In this document: piece by piece, positions 14,628 through 24,468 of the stretch | Numbering within the stretch: the stretch's first letter is position 1 | How the letters are laid out: every line of letters begins with the position of its first letter | From: Mucilaginibacter conchicola | Lineage (GTDB): Bacteria > Bacteroidota > Bacteroidia > Sphingobacteriales > Sphingobacteriaceae | Reading direction: 5' to 3' | DNA: 64,000 nt | Assembly (NCBI RefSeq): GCF_003432115.1 | Contig: NZ_QWDC01000004.1 | Coordinates: 62,765 to 126,764 of the forward strand | Notes under the pieces: generated by a model | Seen by the model: only the letters and a program-made list of their open reading frames with translations | Databases searched by the model: none | Told to the model about the DNA's origin: nothing | Program-made: the position numbers and the translations under genes

Positions 14628-15335
14628 CTACAGCCCAAAACGCTGCGCAATAAGGATCAACTCGCGGATGTTTTTTGTACCCAATTTGCGGTTGATATTT
14701 TTGCGGTGGGTTTCAATGGTATATGGTGCCAGGTATAACAGATCAGATATATTGGCATTACTTAAGCCTTGCGAAATAAGGCGCAATACCTGTTTCTCGC
14801 GTTTGGTAAGCGAGCTGAATTGCTGAAACTGTACCGGCGAAGGGCTTTCAATGTCTAATATTTTTTCTACCTGGTTTAACACGTTGTTGTGGGCTGCTGC
14901 AGCCATACCCAGCATAATGGTTTGCCCGGTGTTGCGCTCCAGTAACTTACCCGATAGGTAAAAGCGGCCCCAGTGGGTTTGTTTGTTTGGTCTTACCTTT
15001 TGATAAAAGCCCATGGTTTCGGCAACATCATCGCGCTCTATTACGCCTTTAAAAGTATGGGTAATAAGGCTTACTTCTTTAGGGCAAAATATTTCATCAA
15101 CAAAATACTCAGGGCCCATCAGTTCCAGTTCTTCGGCCGATTTTCTGAGATAGTCGCAGCCCATGCGGTTCATGTAAGCGTTTTTCATGGTGCGCATATC
15201 ATTAACCAGAACTACACCGGGCAGCAGGTCGCCAATTATTTTGATCATTTCAAGATTTACGCCGTATTGCTTATCCAAAGTAAACAGTTGTGCCTGTAAC
15301 TTGGTATGCTGCTCGGCCTCACTTAACTTCATCAT
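14628..15335 (-). CDS. LuxR-type regulator with PAS-like sensor
   Basis: A 235-residue regulator. Residues about 25-140 look like a PAS domain (LLPGVVLVNDMRTMKNAYMN and following). Residues about 170-235 are a clear LuxR/FixJ helix-turn-helix: SLTKREKQVLRLISQGLSN, then YLAPYTIETHRKNINRKLGT. There is no receiver domain or membrane segment, so it probably senses a cytoplasmic ligand or partner. The start has two adjacent ATG codons. It is a single gene, facing away from the small ORF at 15511. Confidence 0.85.
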   Translation of the reverse strand: MMKLSEAEQHTKLQAQLFTLDKQYGVNLEMIKIIGDLLPGVVLVNDMRTMKNAYMNRMGCDYLRKSAEELELMGPEYFVDEIFCPKEVSLITHTFKGVIERDDVAETMGFYQKVRPNKQTHWGRFYLSGKLLERNTGQTIMLGMAAAAHNNVLNQVEKILDIESPSPVQFQQFSSLTKREKQVLRLISQGLSNANISDLLYLAPYTIETHRKNINRKLGTKNIRELILIAQRFGL

Positions 15336-15510
15336 GTTTTAAAAATACAAACAAGTGGGTATTTTTTTACTATGATGATGCAATATTTTTGTGCGCAACT
15401 GCCCCCCACAGAACCTAATGAAAGCAGTTAAAGGAACAGGATCTTAATTTGAGCTTTACTATAAAGCTGCCATTATAAACCTGAACCTTATCACTCTAAT
15501 TAAGCCCGGC

Positions 15511-15606
15511 ATGAAATTATTGAACAAGCTCATAATAGCCATGATGCTCTCAGTATCTGCCGGCGCTATTTTATTCGCATTTAGCCTTAAACATCAATTC
15601 TCATAA
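15511..15606 (+). CDS. Possible 31-aa single-span membrane peptide
   Basis: A 31-codon ORF from ATG 15511 to TAA. Residues 5-24 are hydrophobic (NKLIIAMMLSVSAGAILFAF), and a short SLKHQFS tail follows. It sits alone between the LuxR-type regulator and a strong terminator, which is some support for transcription. No family is recognised, and it could equally be chance. Confidence 0.3.
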   Translation: MKLLNKLIIAMMLSVSAGAILFAFSLKHQFS

Positions 15607-15622
15607 AAATATTAGCCCAATA

Positions 15623-15656
15623 AAAAGGCCGTTTGTAAATCACAAACGGCTTTTTT
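15623..15656. terminator. Bidirectional terminator
   Basis: GCCGTTTGT (15628-15636) pairs with ACAAACGGC (15642-15650), flanked by A5 and T6. It sits between the possible small peptide gene and the convergent lipoprotein gene. Confidence 0.75.
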
Positions 15657-15673
15657 ATTGTTTTTCTGATCTG

Positions 15674-16522
15674 TTAATATTGTTGAAAGTTCAGCTCTGT
15701 AACTTCCCCTGTTTTCATATCAACCTGGTAAGCTTTTGTTTTGCCGGGTGAGCCGGGTATATTAAAGTATACCCTCATTGTGTTGTTAGCCCAAGGTTGC
15801 ATATATCCGCTTGAGCTGCTTGTTGGCTGCGTGTTATTAACTTCGTTCCCTTTTTTATCAAAAACTAAAACGGTAAACTCAATTTCGCCTGCAAGATAAA
15901 CGGGGTTTTGCCCGGGCGCGGGGCGTTGCGCAGCTACCTTTTTCCAGTTGTACGATATCGAGATCTTATTATACTCAGAAACAACACCGTTTATAACCTT
16001 TGATTTATATGAGTCTGAAGTTGTGGCACCTTCTATCTCAAGTTGAGAGTAATAGGCCGTTAACGACTTTACATGATAATCAATACTTGTATTATAAATG
16101 TTTTTGAAACCGGTACCGGTTTCTGTGGTAGTTACCGTATCCTGAAGGCGATAGGCATCAATGTTCCAACTGTTGTGGTAATAGCCATCGCACAGATAAG
16201 TGAAAACCCTGTTTCCTGTAACAGTACGGGTGGTATCACCAAAAATATTGCTGGTGTTTATATTACTTTTTTCAATTTGGCCACAAGTATTTTGGTAGTC
16301 CATAATTATCGGGCCACGGGCGCTAACAGCTTTCACACCATTTTCTGAAACGTTTTTTAAGCCGCTGTTGCCAGACTGATAAAAAGCCATTGCTATTTGT
16401 TTACCCAAGGCAGCATTTACAGCCGGGTTTTCTACATTTTTAATAATAGGTGAATCTTTTTTACATGATACAGCAAAAAGAGTGGCGAGTAACAAGACTG
16501 AGGTCTTTAAAGAAAATTTCAT
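15674..16522 (-). CDS. Hypothetical lipoprotein
   Basis: A 282-residue protein read from the ATG at 16522. This start gives a clean lipoprotein signal, MKFSLKTSVLLLATLFAVSC, followed by KKDS, with the lipidated Cys at residue 20. The upstream in-frame ATG at 16624 would bury this signal. The mature part is Ser/Thr/Tyr-rich and beta-strand-like, with CGQIEKSN and TTRTVTGNRVFTYLCDGYY (two cysteines that might pair). No catalytic motif is seen. It is most likely anchored in the outer membrane, like many Bacteroidota surface lipoproteins of unknown function. Confidence 0.7.
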   Translation of the reverse strand: MKFSLKTSVLLLATLFAVSCKKDSPIIKNVENPAVNAALGKQIAMAFYQSGNSGLKNVSENGVKAVSARGPIIMDYQNTCGQIEKSNINTSNIFGDTTRTVTGNRVFTYLCDGYYHNSWNIDAYRLQDTVTTTETGTGFKNIYNTSIDYHVKSLTAYYSQLEIEGATTSDSYKSKVINGVVSEYNKISISYNWKKVAAQRPAPGQNPVYLAGEIEFTVLVFDKKGNEVNNTQPTSSSSGYMQPWANNTMRVYFNIPGSPGKTKAYQVDMKTGEVTELNFQQY

Positions 16523-16716
16523 GCGGTTTAGGTAATTATTTATCAAATATAGTGTTATTGTTTGCTTCGCGACAGGCAAAAAGAAAGCCAGTTTTAATTT
16601 AAATAGAAATGTGCTTTTGTGCATTCAATATCAGGTGCTCATTTTGCCCATTATGTGAAATGAATGCCACATTTTTTATTCTTTTACCTGCCGGTTTAAT
16701 GCCTGTTATTATCATA

Positions 16717-17496
16717 TCAACGGCTTACCTTACCAACAAAATCAGCAGTACGCTCAAAGGTATAGCCCTTGCTTTTTGCCCATGTAATAAAACCACGCAG
16801 GCGTTGCAGCAGGTTGTTGCCCGAGTTTCGTACGATGTATGAGGGTAAACCGTACTGGGGTTTTGTTTCCAGGTTAAAAAACTCCCAGGGGTGGAAATAC
16901 AGGTTTAAATAACCATCTTTTTTTAACGTTGATGCGCTAAGTGTTTTAAGAAGCCACATAGGCAGGTTATGAAAGCTGAGCCAAAATAGTGGTATACGTA
17001 AGCCCGGCGAAACCGAGGCAGGTAACTGCAGCACTCCGTTTTTATAAAACCATGTACGCGGCTGATCGAAATTGTTGTAACGGCCGGGCAACCATGTTGG
17101 GTTTAGTGATGAGTTGTAAGTATAAACTGCATCGGCAATTTCCTGCTCATCAACAGGCATCATACGCGGCATCCTGAAACCAGTTACCGGTACACCCGCT
17201 ATCTCCTGCAATTTTAAACGCGATTGCAATAAATGTTCCTTCACAAATGCCGAATGGAAGTACCCGTGCGATGCTATCTCGTGGCCTTCCATTATTATTT
17301 GTTTAATAACCTCTGGTTTGTGGATGGCATAATTGGCGGTGCAATAAAATGTGGCTTTAACCGAAAACTCCTTTAACAGTGCCAATAGAGCCGTATTGCC
17401 GTAGGTTGATATAGTTAATTGCTCATCAAAGCTAATTGCATTACCCAATTCAATTGGTAAATCAAACTCCTCAAGATCAAAACCTAAAAGGATCAT
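16717..17496 (-). CDS. Polysaccharide deacetylase (NodB-fold)
   Basis: A 259-residue enzyme of the carbohydrate esterase 4 fold. The first strand ILLGFDLEEFDLP gives the catalytic/metal Asp pair region, VKATFYCTANYAIH is motif 2-like, and GHEIASHGYFHS (about 91-102) supplies the two metal His residues. GFRMPRM (motif 3) and YFHPWEF (about 206-212, late His) complete the site. There is no signal peptide, so the substrate is probably a lipid-linked sugar at the cytoplasmic face. The gene overlaps the glycosyltransferase gene upstream by 4 bases, which suggests modification of an undecaprenyl-phosphate-linked sugar, comparable to ArnC/ArnD pairs. Confidence 0.85.
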   Translation of the reverse strand: MILLGFDLEEFDLPIELGNAISFDEQLTISTYGNTALLALLKEFSVKATFYCTANYAIHKPEVIKQIIMEGHEIASHGYFHSAFVKEHLLQSRLKLQEIAGVPVTGFRMPRMMPVDEQEIADAVYTYNSSLNPTWLPGRYNNFDQPRTWFYKNGVLQLPASVSPGLRIPLFWLSFHNLPMWLLKTLSASTLKKDGYLNLYFHPWEFFNLETKPQYGLPSYIVRNSGNNLLQRLRGFITWAKSKGYTFERTADFVGKVSR

Positions 17497-18464
17497 TTGT
17501 TAATAGGGTAGTTTAATTCTTCGTGGCTACCAATTAAATTAGTTGAGCGGATAATATAGCTTGGCCGGTTTTTAGATTGCACAAATATTTTACCTACATA
17601 AATACCGATAACACTAAGCAGAAATAGTTGCATACCACCTAAAAACTCGATAGATGCAATTATGGATGCCCAACCCGGTACGGCGTATCCGGCCAAATAA
17701 CTTATCAAAATATAGGGGAAGTACAAAATAGCCAATGCTGCAAAACCAAGCCCAATGCCGGCCGCAACATACAAGGGGCGTGCGCTAAAGGCCATAATGT
17801 TACCAATAGCAAATTTTAACAATTTAAAAAAAGAATAGCTGGCATTACCGGTATGCCTTTTTGATGGTGTGTATGGGAAGCCGATTTGCTTAAAGCCCAC
17901 CCATTTTACAATGCCCCTGAAGAATATTTCAGATTCATCAAGCTCTCTCAATTGTTTAACCACCTTAGCATCTATCAGGCGGTAATCGGCAATGCCGTTC
18001 TCCAGCTTAATGTCTGATAAGGTGTTTATCACTTTATAGAAAAGCTTAGAGGTGATGCGCTGATAAAATCTGGCGTGGCGGTTAGCAGTTTCGCGGTAAG
18101 TATATACCACATCAAAGCCATCTTCCCAATAGTTCAGCATCTTTTTTATAAGCTGTGGCGGGTGCTGCATATCGGCATCAATGGTAATTACTGCATTGCC
18201 TTTGGCAAGCGCCAGGCCGGCTTTAAGTGCGTAATCTTTCCCAAAGTTTCTTGATAGCTCAACAAAGTAAACGTTGCTGTGCAGGCGGGCATTAAGCTTT
18301 ATCTCGTTAAGGGTGTTATCCTCACTACCGTCATCTACAAAAATAAGTTCGTAATCATAATCTATAGAACTGAATAGCTCTATGATGTGATTGGTTAGTT
18401 CACTGATGTTGCCTTCCTCATTATGGGCAGGCACAACAACAGATATTAACTTACTGGTGCGCAT
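17493..18464 (-). CDS. Glycosyltransferase family 2, dolichyl/undecaprenyl-phosphate type
   Basis: A 323-residue GT2 enzyme of the DPM1/GtrB/ArnC type. The GT-A domain has VVVPAHNEEGNISELTNHI, FVDDGSEDNT, and VITIDADMQHPP (DxD at about 95-97). Two membrane helices follow near 230-290 (AAGIGLGFAALAILYFPYIL and EFLGGMQLFLLSVIGIYVGK). Such enzymes attach a sugar to undecaprenyl phosphate at the inner membrane. The deacetylase gene follows with a 4-base overlap, and a GT87-like enzyme gene lies upstream on the same strand, pointing to a small envelope-sugar decoration cluster. Confidence 0.9.
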   Translation of the reverse strand: MRTSKLISVVVPAHNEEGNISELTNHIIELFSSIDYDYELIFVDDGSEDNTLNEIKLNARLHSNVYFVELSRNFGKDYALKAGLALAKGNAVITIDADMQHPPQLIKKMLNYWEDGFDVVYTYRETANRHARFYQRITSKLFYKVINTLSDIKLENGIADYRLIDAKVVKQLRELDESEIFFRGIVKWVGFKQIGFPYTPSKRHTGNASYSFFKLLKFAIGNIMAFSARPLYVAAGIGLGFAALAILYFPYILISYLAGYAVPGWASIIASIEFLGGMQLFLLSVIGIYVGKIFVQSKNRPSYIIRSTNLIGSHEELNYPINK

Positions 18465-18594
18465 GTAGGGGTCAACTAATAGGGGTGATTAATACCTTTT
18501 GTAAGCATTACGCAATTCAACATCCAAATGATACAGCCGATGTTGAATTATGTAACATTTATGTTACGAATATAAGTAAAACTTATATTAATTA

Positions 18595-19812
18595 TTATGC
18601 AAGTTTTAATTCTGACGGGGCGCTTACATTTTGCTGTTCTGCCTCAAAATTTCGGGTAAGCATCTCGTAAATTATCTTAAGCCATATCACCAAACAAGGC
18701 AAAGATTTTAGCCTGTATGGCTGTATATACTTTACGTTTATAGACTTGGGAAACAGATCTGACGGCGACAGGCTGGTAATGATTATGGCAAATACCAACA
18801 GGAAAATATCAAATTTAGTAACCGGGCGCTTTAAGTTCATGAACCAGATACCAACCCCGGTTAATGCAATAATGTATGTAGGCGACTCGGCCGAACTGCT
18901 GAATATTACAGTAAATATCAATACCGAAGCCAGCAGCAACAAGCGGAAACCTTGAAAGCGATACGCGCTGATACGCAGATAAGGCAGCAGGAACAACAAT
19001 ATTGCAGGTATAAGCACCACTGTGTTATTAAAGTTGCTGATATTGAACACCCGGGCAATCATTCCTAAAACAGATATGTTCTGCATTTTGGCTGTCATGT
19101 TTTCGGTGTTTTTGGCTATCAGGTCATAATACCAGTCATGGTAAGTTTGTATAATAAAACCGGGCGACGATATGGCCATAGGTAACACAAATAAAACTAC
19201 GGCCCAAAAAGCAAGGCTAAGTATCAGTTTCAGTTTGTTATCAGAGAAAAAGAAGAACGCCAGGCCCACTATGCCATAAAGCTTGGTCATGGTGCCTAAC
19301 ATGATCATTAGCGCAGCCCAAAAATCTTTTTTTGTGTTAATGAAGTAGAATGTAAAGATGATAAACGCAGCTACACTGGGGTTAAACTGAAAATATAACG
19401 AAGAGCCAACCAGTTCGTTGGCGCAAAGCAGCAGGATAAAGTCTGATAGTTTGGTTTTTATGGGCAGGCTTTTGATAGCCAGGAACAGGAAAAAGGCGTT
19501 GAACATTACCCAAAGGATAACCCCCATGCTATCTGGCAATAAAGCAAAGGGCGCAATTATTAGCGCAAATACGGGGCCGTAATGGTTACGGTCATAATAA
19601 TACTCCGGCTGTGGAGTATATAGGTTTAGCTGATGTAAAACATTAAGGAAGTTGTGCTTAAAAATGATGTAGTTGTTAAGCGACTGATGTGAACCAACGG
19701 TTTTGATAACAAAGAACAGGCTAAGCCCAAACCATAAAAAGTATATGGTATTGCGTGCAGCATTGCCACGCGTAAGTGTAAGCGTCATTTTTCTTAATAG
19801 GGGTTTGCGCAA
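18595..19812 (-). CDS. GT87-like membrane glycosyltransferase
   Basis: A 405-residue polytopic membrane protein with about 9-10 hydrophobic spans. After the first span comes YDRNHYGPVFALIIAPFALL (about 74-93), the typical loop of polyprenyl-phosphate-sugar-dependent glycosyltransferases of the GT87/DUF2029 group, followed by a span-rich body with FQFNPSVAAFIIFTFYF. These enzymes use a lipid-linked sugar donor on the outer face of the inner membrane. The likely donor here is made by the GT2 enzyme encoded next to it. The exact glycan is unknown. Confidence 0.75.
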   Translation of the reverse strand: MRKPLLRKMTLTLTRGNAARNTIYFLWFGLSLFFVIKTVGSHQSLNNYIIFKHNFLNVLHQLNLYTPQPEYYYDRNHYGPVFALIIAPFALLPDSMGVILWVMFNAFFLFLAIKSLPIKTKLSDFILLLCANELVGSSLYFQFNPSVAAFIIFTFYFINTKKDFWAALMIMLGTMTKLYGIVGLAFFFFSDNKLKLILSLAFWAVVLFVLPMAISSPGFIIQTYHDWYYDLIAKNTENMTAKMQNISVLGMIARVFNISNFNNTVVLIPAILLFLLPYLRISAYRFQGFRLLLLASVLIFTVIFSSSAESPTYIIALTGVGIWFMNLKRPVTKFDIFLLVFAIIITSLSPSDLFPKSINVKYIQPYRLKSLPCLVIWLKIIYEMLTRNFEAEQQNVSAPSELKLA

Positions 19813-19879
19813 AGATAGTTACCGCAATGTTATGTAACAAGAAAAATACATTCTTGCAAGCCGCGCAGCCTGGTTATGG

Positions 19880-22435
19880 CTAATTAGGAGTTGTCATTTC
19901 CGGAATAAACGCTTCTTTTAAAAGGCCGTTTTCGCGTACCATTTTCGCGTACTCATACTGGCATTGTTTGTAAAACTGCGGGTAAATTTCGCTTAGCTCG
20001 GTAGTTCTCGTTATCATGCCCAGCATTAAGGCTTTTGAGAGGTTATGATCGCCGGCGGCATCCATAAACATCCGGGTATCTTCAATAAGATGGCGGTAAT
20101 CTTTAATACTCAGATTGGCTTTTAACCTTAAGGAGTAGAAAACCGTTTTCATATAATCGGTAAAAGTTTCGGGGCTTTGCTTGTAAAGCTGTTTATACTG
20201 TTGGTATGTGGTTACCAGGGGCTCTGTTTTATTCAGCTTGTAGTAACTATCGGCTTTAACGGCTTCTACAAAATATGCGTAGCCGTGATGGGCAGATACC
20301 TCCGGTTTTTTGTAATGCTGTTCAAGCGCGTTGATGTAACGCAGTGTTTTGAGCGGTTTTTGAAATAAGATCAAAGTGTAAGCGCCCAGTAAGAAAAGCA
20401 TATCATGCGAGGCTGTATCGGCAAAATAGTTGCCCTCTTTAGGTGGGTTGAAATAAAATTTGGTTAATTCAACACCTACTTCTCTCTTTACTTCGGCAGT
20501 TTTAAAATAGGTATTTATAGCATCTAAACACTTAAGTGGGTTTATGGCAAACTTATTAAAGCTTTCGGGCGGCAGGCTTCTTAGTTTCTTTATGCTGTCT
20601 TCCAAATCATTCATGTCCAGCTTCAATATAGCGGTCATGGCCAGGGCGGTGTATATAAGTACGCGTTTACGGTTGCTTAAATTAAACTTTAATAAGCCAT
20701 ACAATGTTCGCTTGTATTTGATGTTTATAAACTCAAAACCAAAAAAATAATTAAATAACTCGGGGCTGGCATCTTGCTTAAAGTATGATATAAGCCACTC
20801 CGGTTGCCCTGTTGTGGTGCATTGTTCTGAGAACATATCACCCATAAAGTTTATCAGTTCAGATTTTTCGGTTAGGCTTAGTTTTGCGTGGGTAAGCAAC
20901 TCGAAGTTTTCCTGTTGGCCGTTTTTAAAAGCATAAAGTACGCACCACTGTAAAACGGCAACTTTTTGCCCGTTCGTTTCAAGCAGTTTGTTTACCTGCT
21001 CTATCAATACCTCGTCAAAAATTGAGTTGTTATTGTATAGCAGGTATTTAGCTAAAGCGTGGTTTTGGAAATGTGTATTTGTAAACTGTACATGGGCATT
21101 GTAGTGCAGGCCTGTGCTTTGGTTGGTTTCGCGTAAGAAACCTATGCTCAGCATATCCTGGTATGCTTGCGGATATTGCTTAATGAGGCCGTTTATTTTA
21201 GCCCGAGATACACTGAAATTGTTATTCGGTATATCCATCCCCTCTACAAGGCCTTGTAGAAACAGCAGTTTTTCTGCCGAGTTGGGGCCCATGTATATCT
21301 TGCCGAGAATAAATGCCGATACAAGCTCATACAAACATACCTGGCTAATATTATTAAGCGTAAAGTTGCCGGTGTTTTGCTTATAGTAAAATTGAAAATA
21401 CAGCGGATGGCTAAACTGTAAGGCTATATCTGTTGGTGCGTTATAATGATGCGCAGGGTTTATTTTTAATGCAAGCTGCTTAACCTCGTTAGCATCAAAA
21501 AGTGGTACGTTAACGGCACTGTTCTCATCGCCAATAAACCTGATGAACCACTTATCGTCGCTGGTATTAAACTCGTGCCTGTTGTTTATCCAGGTGAACG
21601 AGCGCATGGTTAATATAAGCCTAAACCATGGCGAATACCGGTAAAGTGCAAGTATATCAAGCAATTGGGCCAGTAATAACCTGTATTGTTCAGATTTGTA
21701 AACATGCTCGTCAAAAGCATCTACGATGAGGTAAAAATTGCCGCCTTTTTCACGTTGCTGGTCAAATATCGATGCAACATCATCATTTGCGGTATAGCCC
21801 AGCAAAGCAAGCAGCCAATGGTTAATGTCCTGCCCGCTTAAAAAAGCGTTCATGAGTGCACTGGTGCTAAAAAACAAGATAATATCGTTGTTGTTACCGG
21901 CGCCGTTGTTCAATAACCGTTCCTGTATCCAGTGGCATAAGGCAATAGTTTTACCGTGGCCGGCAGGTGCTGCCAATACGGTAGCAGTTTGGTCGCCGGT
22001 TAAAAAATCGTCTAAATGGTCTGATACAACCCGGCGTGTTATGGTTTGGCTGTATGGTATGCCCGATTTATTGCGTAAAACCTGTAAAGTAAAATTGGTT
22101 ATTTTTTCGGCGTTGAGTTTAAGGCTGTTCCAATCAGGAGTAGTGTGTTCGGCAGTTTTGGTAAGTTTGGTTTCCTGGTTCTGGCAAAAATCTTCCCAGC
22201 CTTTATAACCGCAATACTTGGCCATTACATCAATAGTGAATATTGATGGCCTAAATTTGCTGTATGCGAAGCCAAAAATGCGTTTGAGCGTAGTTTCGCT
22301 AACACTTTGTTTAGTTTTTCTTACGATATCGGCAGCTATTATGCGGCAATCATGCGGCGTAATATTGCTAATACCGGATGTTGTGATAACGGCCCGCTTT
22401 AAAAGCTCGTAGTACTGAGGTAGAAATGATGTCAT
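19880..22435 (-). CDS. STAND/NACHT-like NTPase
   Basis: An 851-residue protein. Residues 1-90 form a Bacteroidota-specific helical domain with SETTLKRIFGFA and FTIDVMAKYCGYKGWEDFC, which looks like a small DNA- or protein-binding module. A P-loop NTPase follows: Walker A APAGHGKT (156-163) and Walker B FYLIVDAFDE (234-243), with the D-x-x-D-E form usual in NACHT ATPases. The remaining ~450 residues are helical repeats without recognised motifs. No membrane segment is seen. NACHT/STAND proteins are signal-transducing switches, and many bacterial ones sense phage. Here the neighbours are a two-component system and small unknowns, not typical effectors, so a regulatory role is equally possible. 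Confidence 0.7.
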   Translation of the reverse strand: MTSFLPQYYELLKRAVITTSGISNITPHDCRIIAADIVRKTKQSVSETTLKRIFGFAYSKFRPSIFTIDVMAKYCGYKGWEDFCQNQETKLTKTAEHTTPDWNSLKLNAEKITNFTLQVLRNKSGIPYSQTITRRVVSDHLDDFLTGDQTATVLAAPAGHGKTIALCHWIQERLLNNGAGNNNDIILFFSTSALMNAFLSGQDINHWLLALLGYTANDDVASIFDQQREKGGNFYLIVDAFDEHVYKSEQYRLLLAQLLDILALYRYSPWFRLILTMRSFTWINNRHEFNTSDDKWFIRFIGDENSAVNVPLFDANEVKQLALKINPAHHYNAPTDIALQFSHPLYFQFYYKQNTGNFTLNNISQVCLYELVSAFILGKIYMGPNSAEKLLFLQGLVEGMDIPNNNFSVSRAKINGLIKQYPQAYQDMLSIGFLRETNQSTGLHYNAHVQFTNTHFQNHALAKYLLYNNNSIFDEVLIEQVNKLLETNGQKVAVLQWCVLYAFKNGQQENFELLTHAKLSLTEKSELINFMGDMFSEQCTTTGQPEWLISYFKQDASPELFNYFFGFEFINIKYKRTLYGLLKFNLSNRKRVLIYTALAMTAILKLDMNDLEDSIKKLRSLPPESFNKFAINPLKCLDAINTYFKTAEVKREVGVELTKFYFNPPKEGNYFADTASHDMLFLLGAYTLILFQKPLKTLRYINALEQHYKKPEVSAHHGYAYFVEAVKADSYYKLNKTEPLVTTYQQYKQLYKQSPETFTDYMKTVFYSLRLKANLSIKDYRHLIEDTRMFMDAAGDHNLSKALMLGMITRTTELSEIYPQFYKQCQYEYAKMVRENGLLKEAFIPEMTTPN

Positions 22436-22464
22436 AAGCGATAGGTTTCAGGAACATTAAAATG

Positions 22465-22722
22465 TTAGGCAATAACCAGTTGAATACACTCGCGTACAGT
22501 CAGATCTTGAGAAATAGCCCCTTCCATAACCCTTTTACCGGTGTTATATTCTTGTGCTATTTGGTGTAACCTTTGTTCAAGCAAACGGCAGCGAATTTCA
22601 TCGTTGTAGCCAACTTTTATTAAGGTTGTGGCAGCCAGTAAGTTGTAGGGGTTGTTAGCCGGCATGCCACCTGTAGTTAATATATCAAATTTAATCTGAT
22701 TTGTAATAAATATCCTATCCAT
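22465..22722 (-). CDS. Small hypothetical protein, 85 aa
   Basis: An 85-residue protein with a strand-like start (MDRIFITNQIKFDILTTGG) and two helices (NPYNLLAATTLIKVGYNDEI, then RCRLLEQRLHQIAQEYNTG). It ends 30 bases before the NACHT-like NTPase gene on the same strand, so the two are probably co-transcribed. No family is recognised. Confidence 0.6.
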   Translation of the reverse strand: MDRIFITNQIKFDILTTGGMPANNPYNLLAATTLIKVGYNDEIRCRLLEQRLHQIAQEYNTGKRVMEGAISQDLTVRECIQLVIA

Positions 22723-22978
22723 CTAATCAATCTTATTATGTTATTAAAACTTTTCAGAATATTTAATTTATACGTAAATATACTCAATACGGTTTTTTAA
22801 AATCCAAGGCTCCTAAATGCCACAACTGTTGGTTTTTGCGAGAATTATGGAATTACTCAATATTTTCGCTCTAATTGAAACAATATTGCTCAAATATTAA
22901 ATATTTAATTGCCAGTAGGGGATATTTAACAGTAGAGCCAACAGAAAAAAATAAAAATCACGTGATTTTACGTGGTTT

Positions 22979-23647
22979 TTATAAGCCGAGGTCGATGAGA
23001 TGGTATTTTATGGCAAATAATACCAGGCCTGCTGTGGTGTGGCAGCCTATTTTATTGATAAGTGAGGTACGGTGGCCTTCAATTGTGCGCACGCTAAGGT
23101 AAAGACTATCAGCAATTTCGTTGTTGTTACGGTCCTTGCAGATTAGGTCAAGTACCTGCATCTCGCGGCGGGTTATTTTTATGGGTACGTTGCTTATGCT
23201 TTTGGTGAGGATGTTGCGCTGGTTGGTACTATTCTTCAGCGCCATTTTAACTTCGTTATTAAAATAGAACCCGTTTTTAACAACTGCTTCAATGGTGGTT
23301 ATCAACTCGTTTTTATCGCAGTTTTTCATCAGGTATGATGCCGCACCGTTATTTATCATCTGCGTTATCAGCATTTCATTTGCATGCCCGGTAAGGATGA
23401 TCACTTTTATGGCCGGGTAATTTGCCTGCAGGTATTTATTAAGCTCGATACCGTTTATGCCCGGCATATCAAGGTCAATAATAGCAACATCAATTTCGCA
23501 ACCGTTTTGCAGAGCATCAATAAACTCCTGCCCGCCAGAGCATTCTGTAACCAGTTTAAAATCGTTGATAGAATTGATAAGTATAGCAAGGCTCTGCCTG
23601 AATAAATTCTGATCGTCAACAACTGCTATATTTATTTCGCTTTTCAT
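22979..23647 (-). CDS. NarL/FixJ-type response regulator
   Basis: A 222-residue two-domain regulator. The receiver (about 1-122) has DD at 11-12, phospho-acceptor Asp58 in AIIDLDMPG, Thr in ILTGHAN and Lys in YLMKN. The LuxR-type HTH (about 158-220) has KITRREMQVLDLICKDRNN and LYLSVRTIEGHRTSLINKIG. The gene overlaps the histidine kinase stop by 4 bases, giving a cognate pair. Targets are unknown; the adjacent small protein and NTPase genes downstream are candidates. Confidence 0.93.
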   Translation of the reverse strand: MKSEINIAVVDDQNLFRQSLAILINSINDFKLVTECSGGQEFIDALQNGCEIDVAIIDLDMPGINGIELNKYLQANYPAIKVIILTGHANEMLITQMINNGAASYLMKNCDKNELITTIEAVVKNGFYFNNEVKMALKNSTNQRNILTKSISNVPIKITRREMQVLDLICKDRNNNEIADSLYLSVRTIEGHRTSLINKIGCHTTAGLVLFAIKYHLIDLGL

Positions 23648-24468
23648 GCGATTGTTGCAGCCTGGTTTGCAGGAATAGGGTAGGTGATCTGGATAGCAAA
23701 ACCTTTAGCTTCGTAAGGCAGTATAACGTAGCCGGCGTTTATGTTAAGCAGGCGGCTTTCAATATTTTGCATGCCCATGCCGCGTTTAAATACTTCGGGG
23801 CTTACAGACAGGCCTTTGCCGTTATCACTGTAATTAAGTAACAGGTTATCACCCTCTCTTTTTATACTGATGTTGGCACGGCTGGCTCCCGAGTGTTTAA
23901 TGGTGTTATTCAGCAATTCTTCTAAAACACGATAAAGTGCAGTAGCGGTATTGATATGAAAATCAGCAAGCTCCTGCTCGGCCTCGTTCTCAAAAGTTAT
24001 TGCCAGCTTGCCCGATTGATTGATAATACCGCAATGCTCCATTATTGCTGCGGCCAAACCATAATAACGCAGTGTAGTAGGTGATAGGTTGTGTGATATG
24101 TTGCGCACATCTTTAACAACCTTATCAATAATGGTTTTGCTTGATCGGGTAAACTCGATAAAGCTTGGGTCATCAGGGCCGGTGGGCTTAAACATCTCGA
24201 TGAGTAAACGCAGGCCCGATATGGTGGTGCCTACATCATCATGCAGATCCTGCCCAATGCGTTTGCGCTCGGCTTCCTGCATCTCAATAGTTGCACGCAG
24301 AAGTTCTTTCTGGTGGTCTATCTGTGCCTGCTGAAACTCCTGGCGCTGGCGTAAAAGCCTGTTCTGGTTACGAACCGAGTAAATAATAAAGGCGGCTACG
24401 AAGATAAATACCCCCACCATAGCCAATATGATCAGGACTGCGGTATTGTCGTTGTTTGTGATCTGCAT
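23644..24468 (-). CDS. Sensor histidine kinase, HisKA_3 (NarX-like)
   Basis: A 274-residue kinase. One membrane helix lies near 10-31 (VLIILAMVGVFIFVAAFIIY). A coiled-coil linker rich in Gln/Arg leads to the HisKA_3 dimerisation helix with phospho-acceptor His76 in QDLHDDVGT. The HATPase_c domain has LEELLNNTIKHSGAS (N box) and YSDNGKGL (G1). There is almost no periplasmic domain, so the signal is presumably received in the membrane or from a membrane partner; the two paralogous membrane proteins encoded just upstream are candidates. It overlaps the first of them by 37 bases. Confidence 0.9.
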   Translation of the reverse strand: MQITNNDNTAVLIILAMVGVFIFVAAFIIYSVRNQNRLLRQRQEFQQAQIDHQKELLRATIEMQEAERKRIGQDLHDDVGTTISGLRLLIEMFKPTGPDDPSFIEFTRSSKTIIDKVVKDVRNISHNLSPTTLRYYGLAAAIMEHCGIINQSGKLAITFENEAEQELADFHINTATALYRVLEELLNNTIKHSGASRANISIKREGDNLLLNYSDNGKGLSVSPEVFKRGMGMQNIESRLLNINAGYVILPYEAKGFAIQITYPIPANQAATIA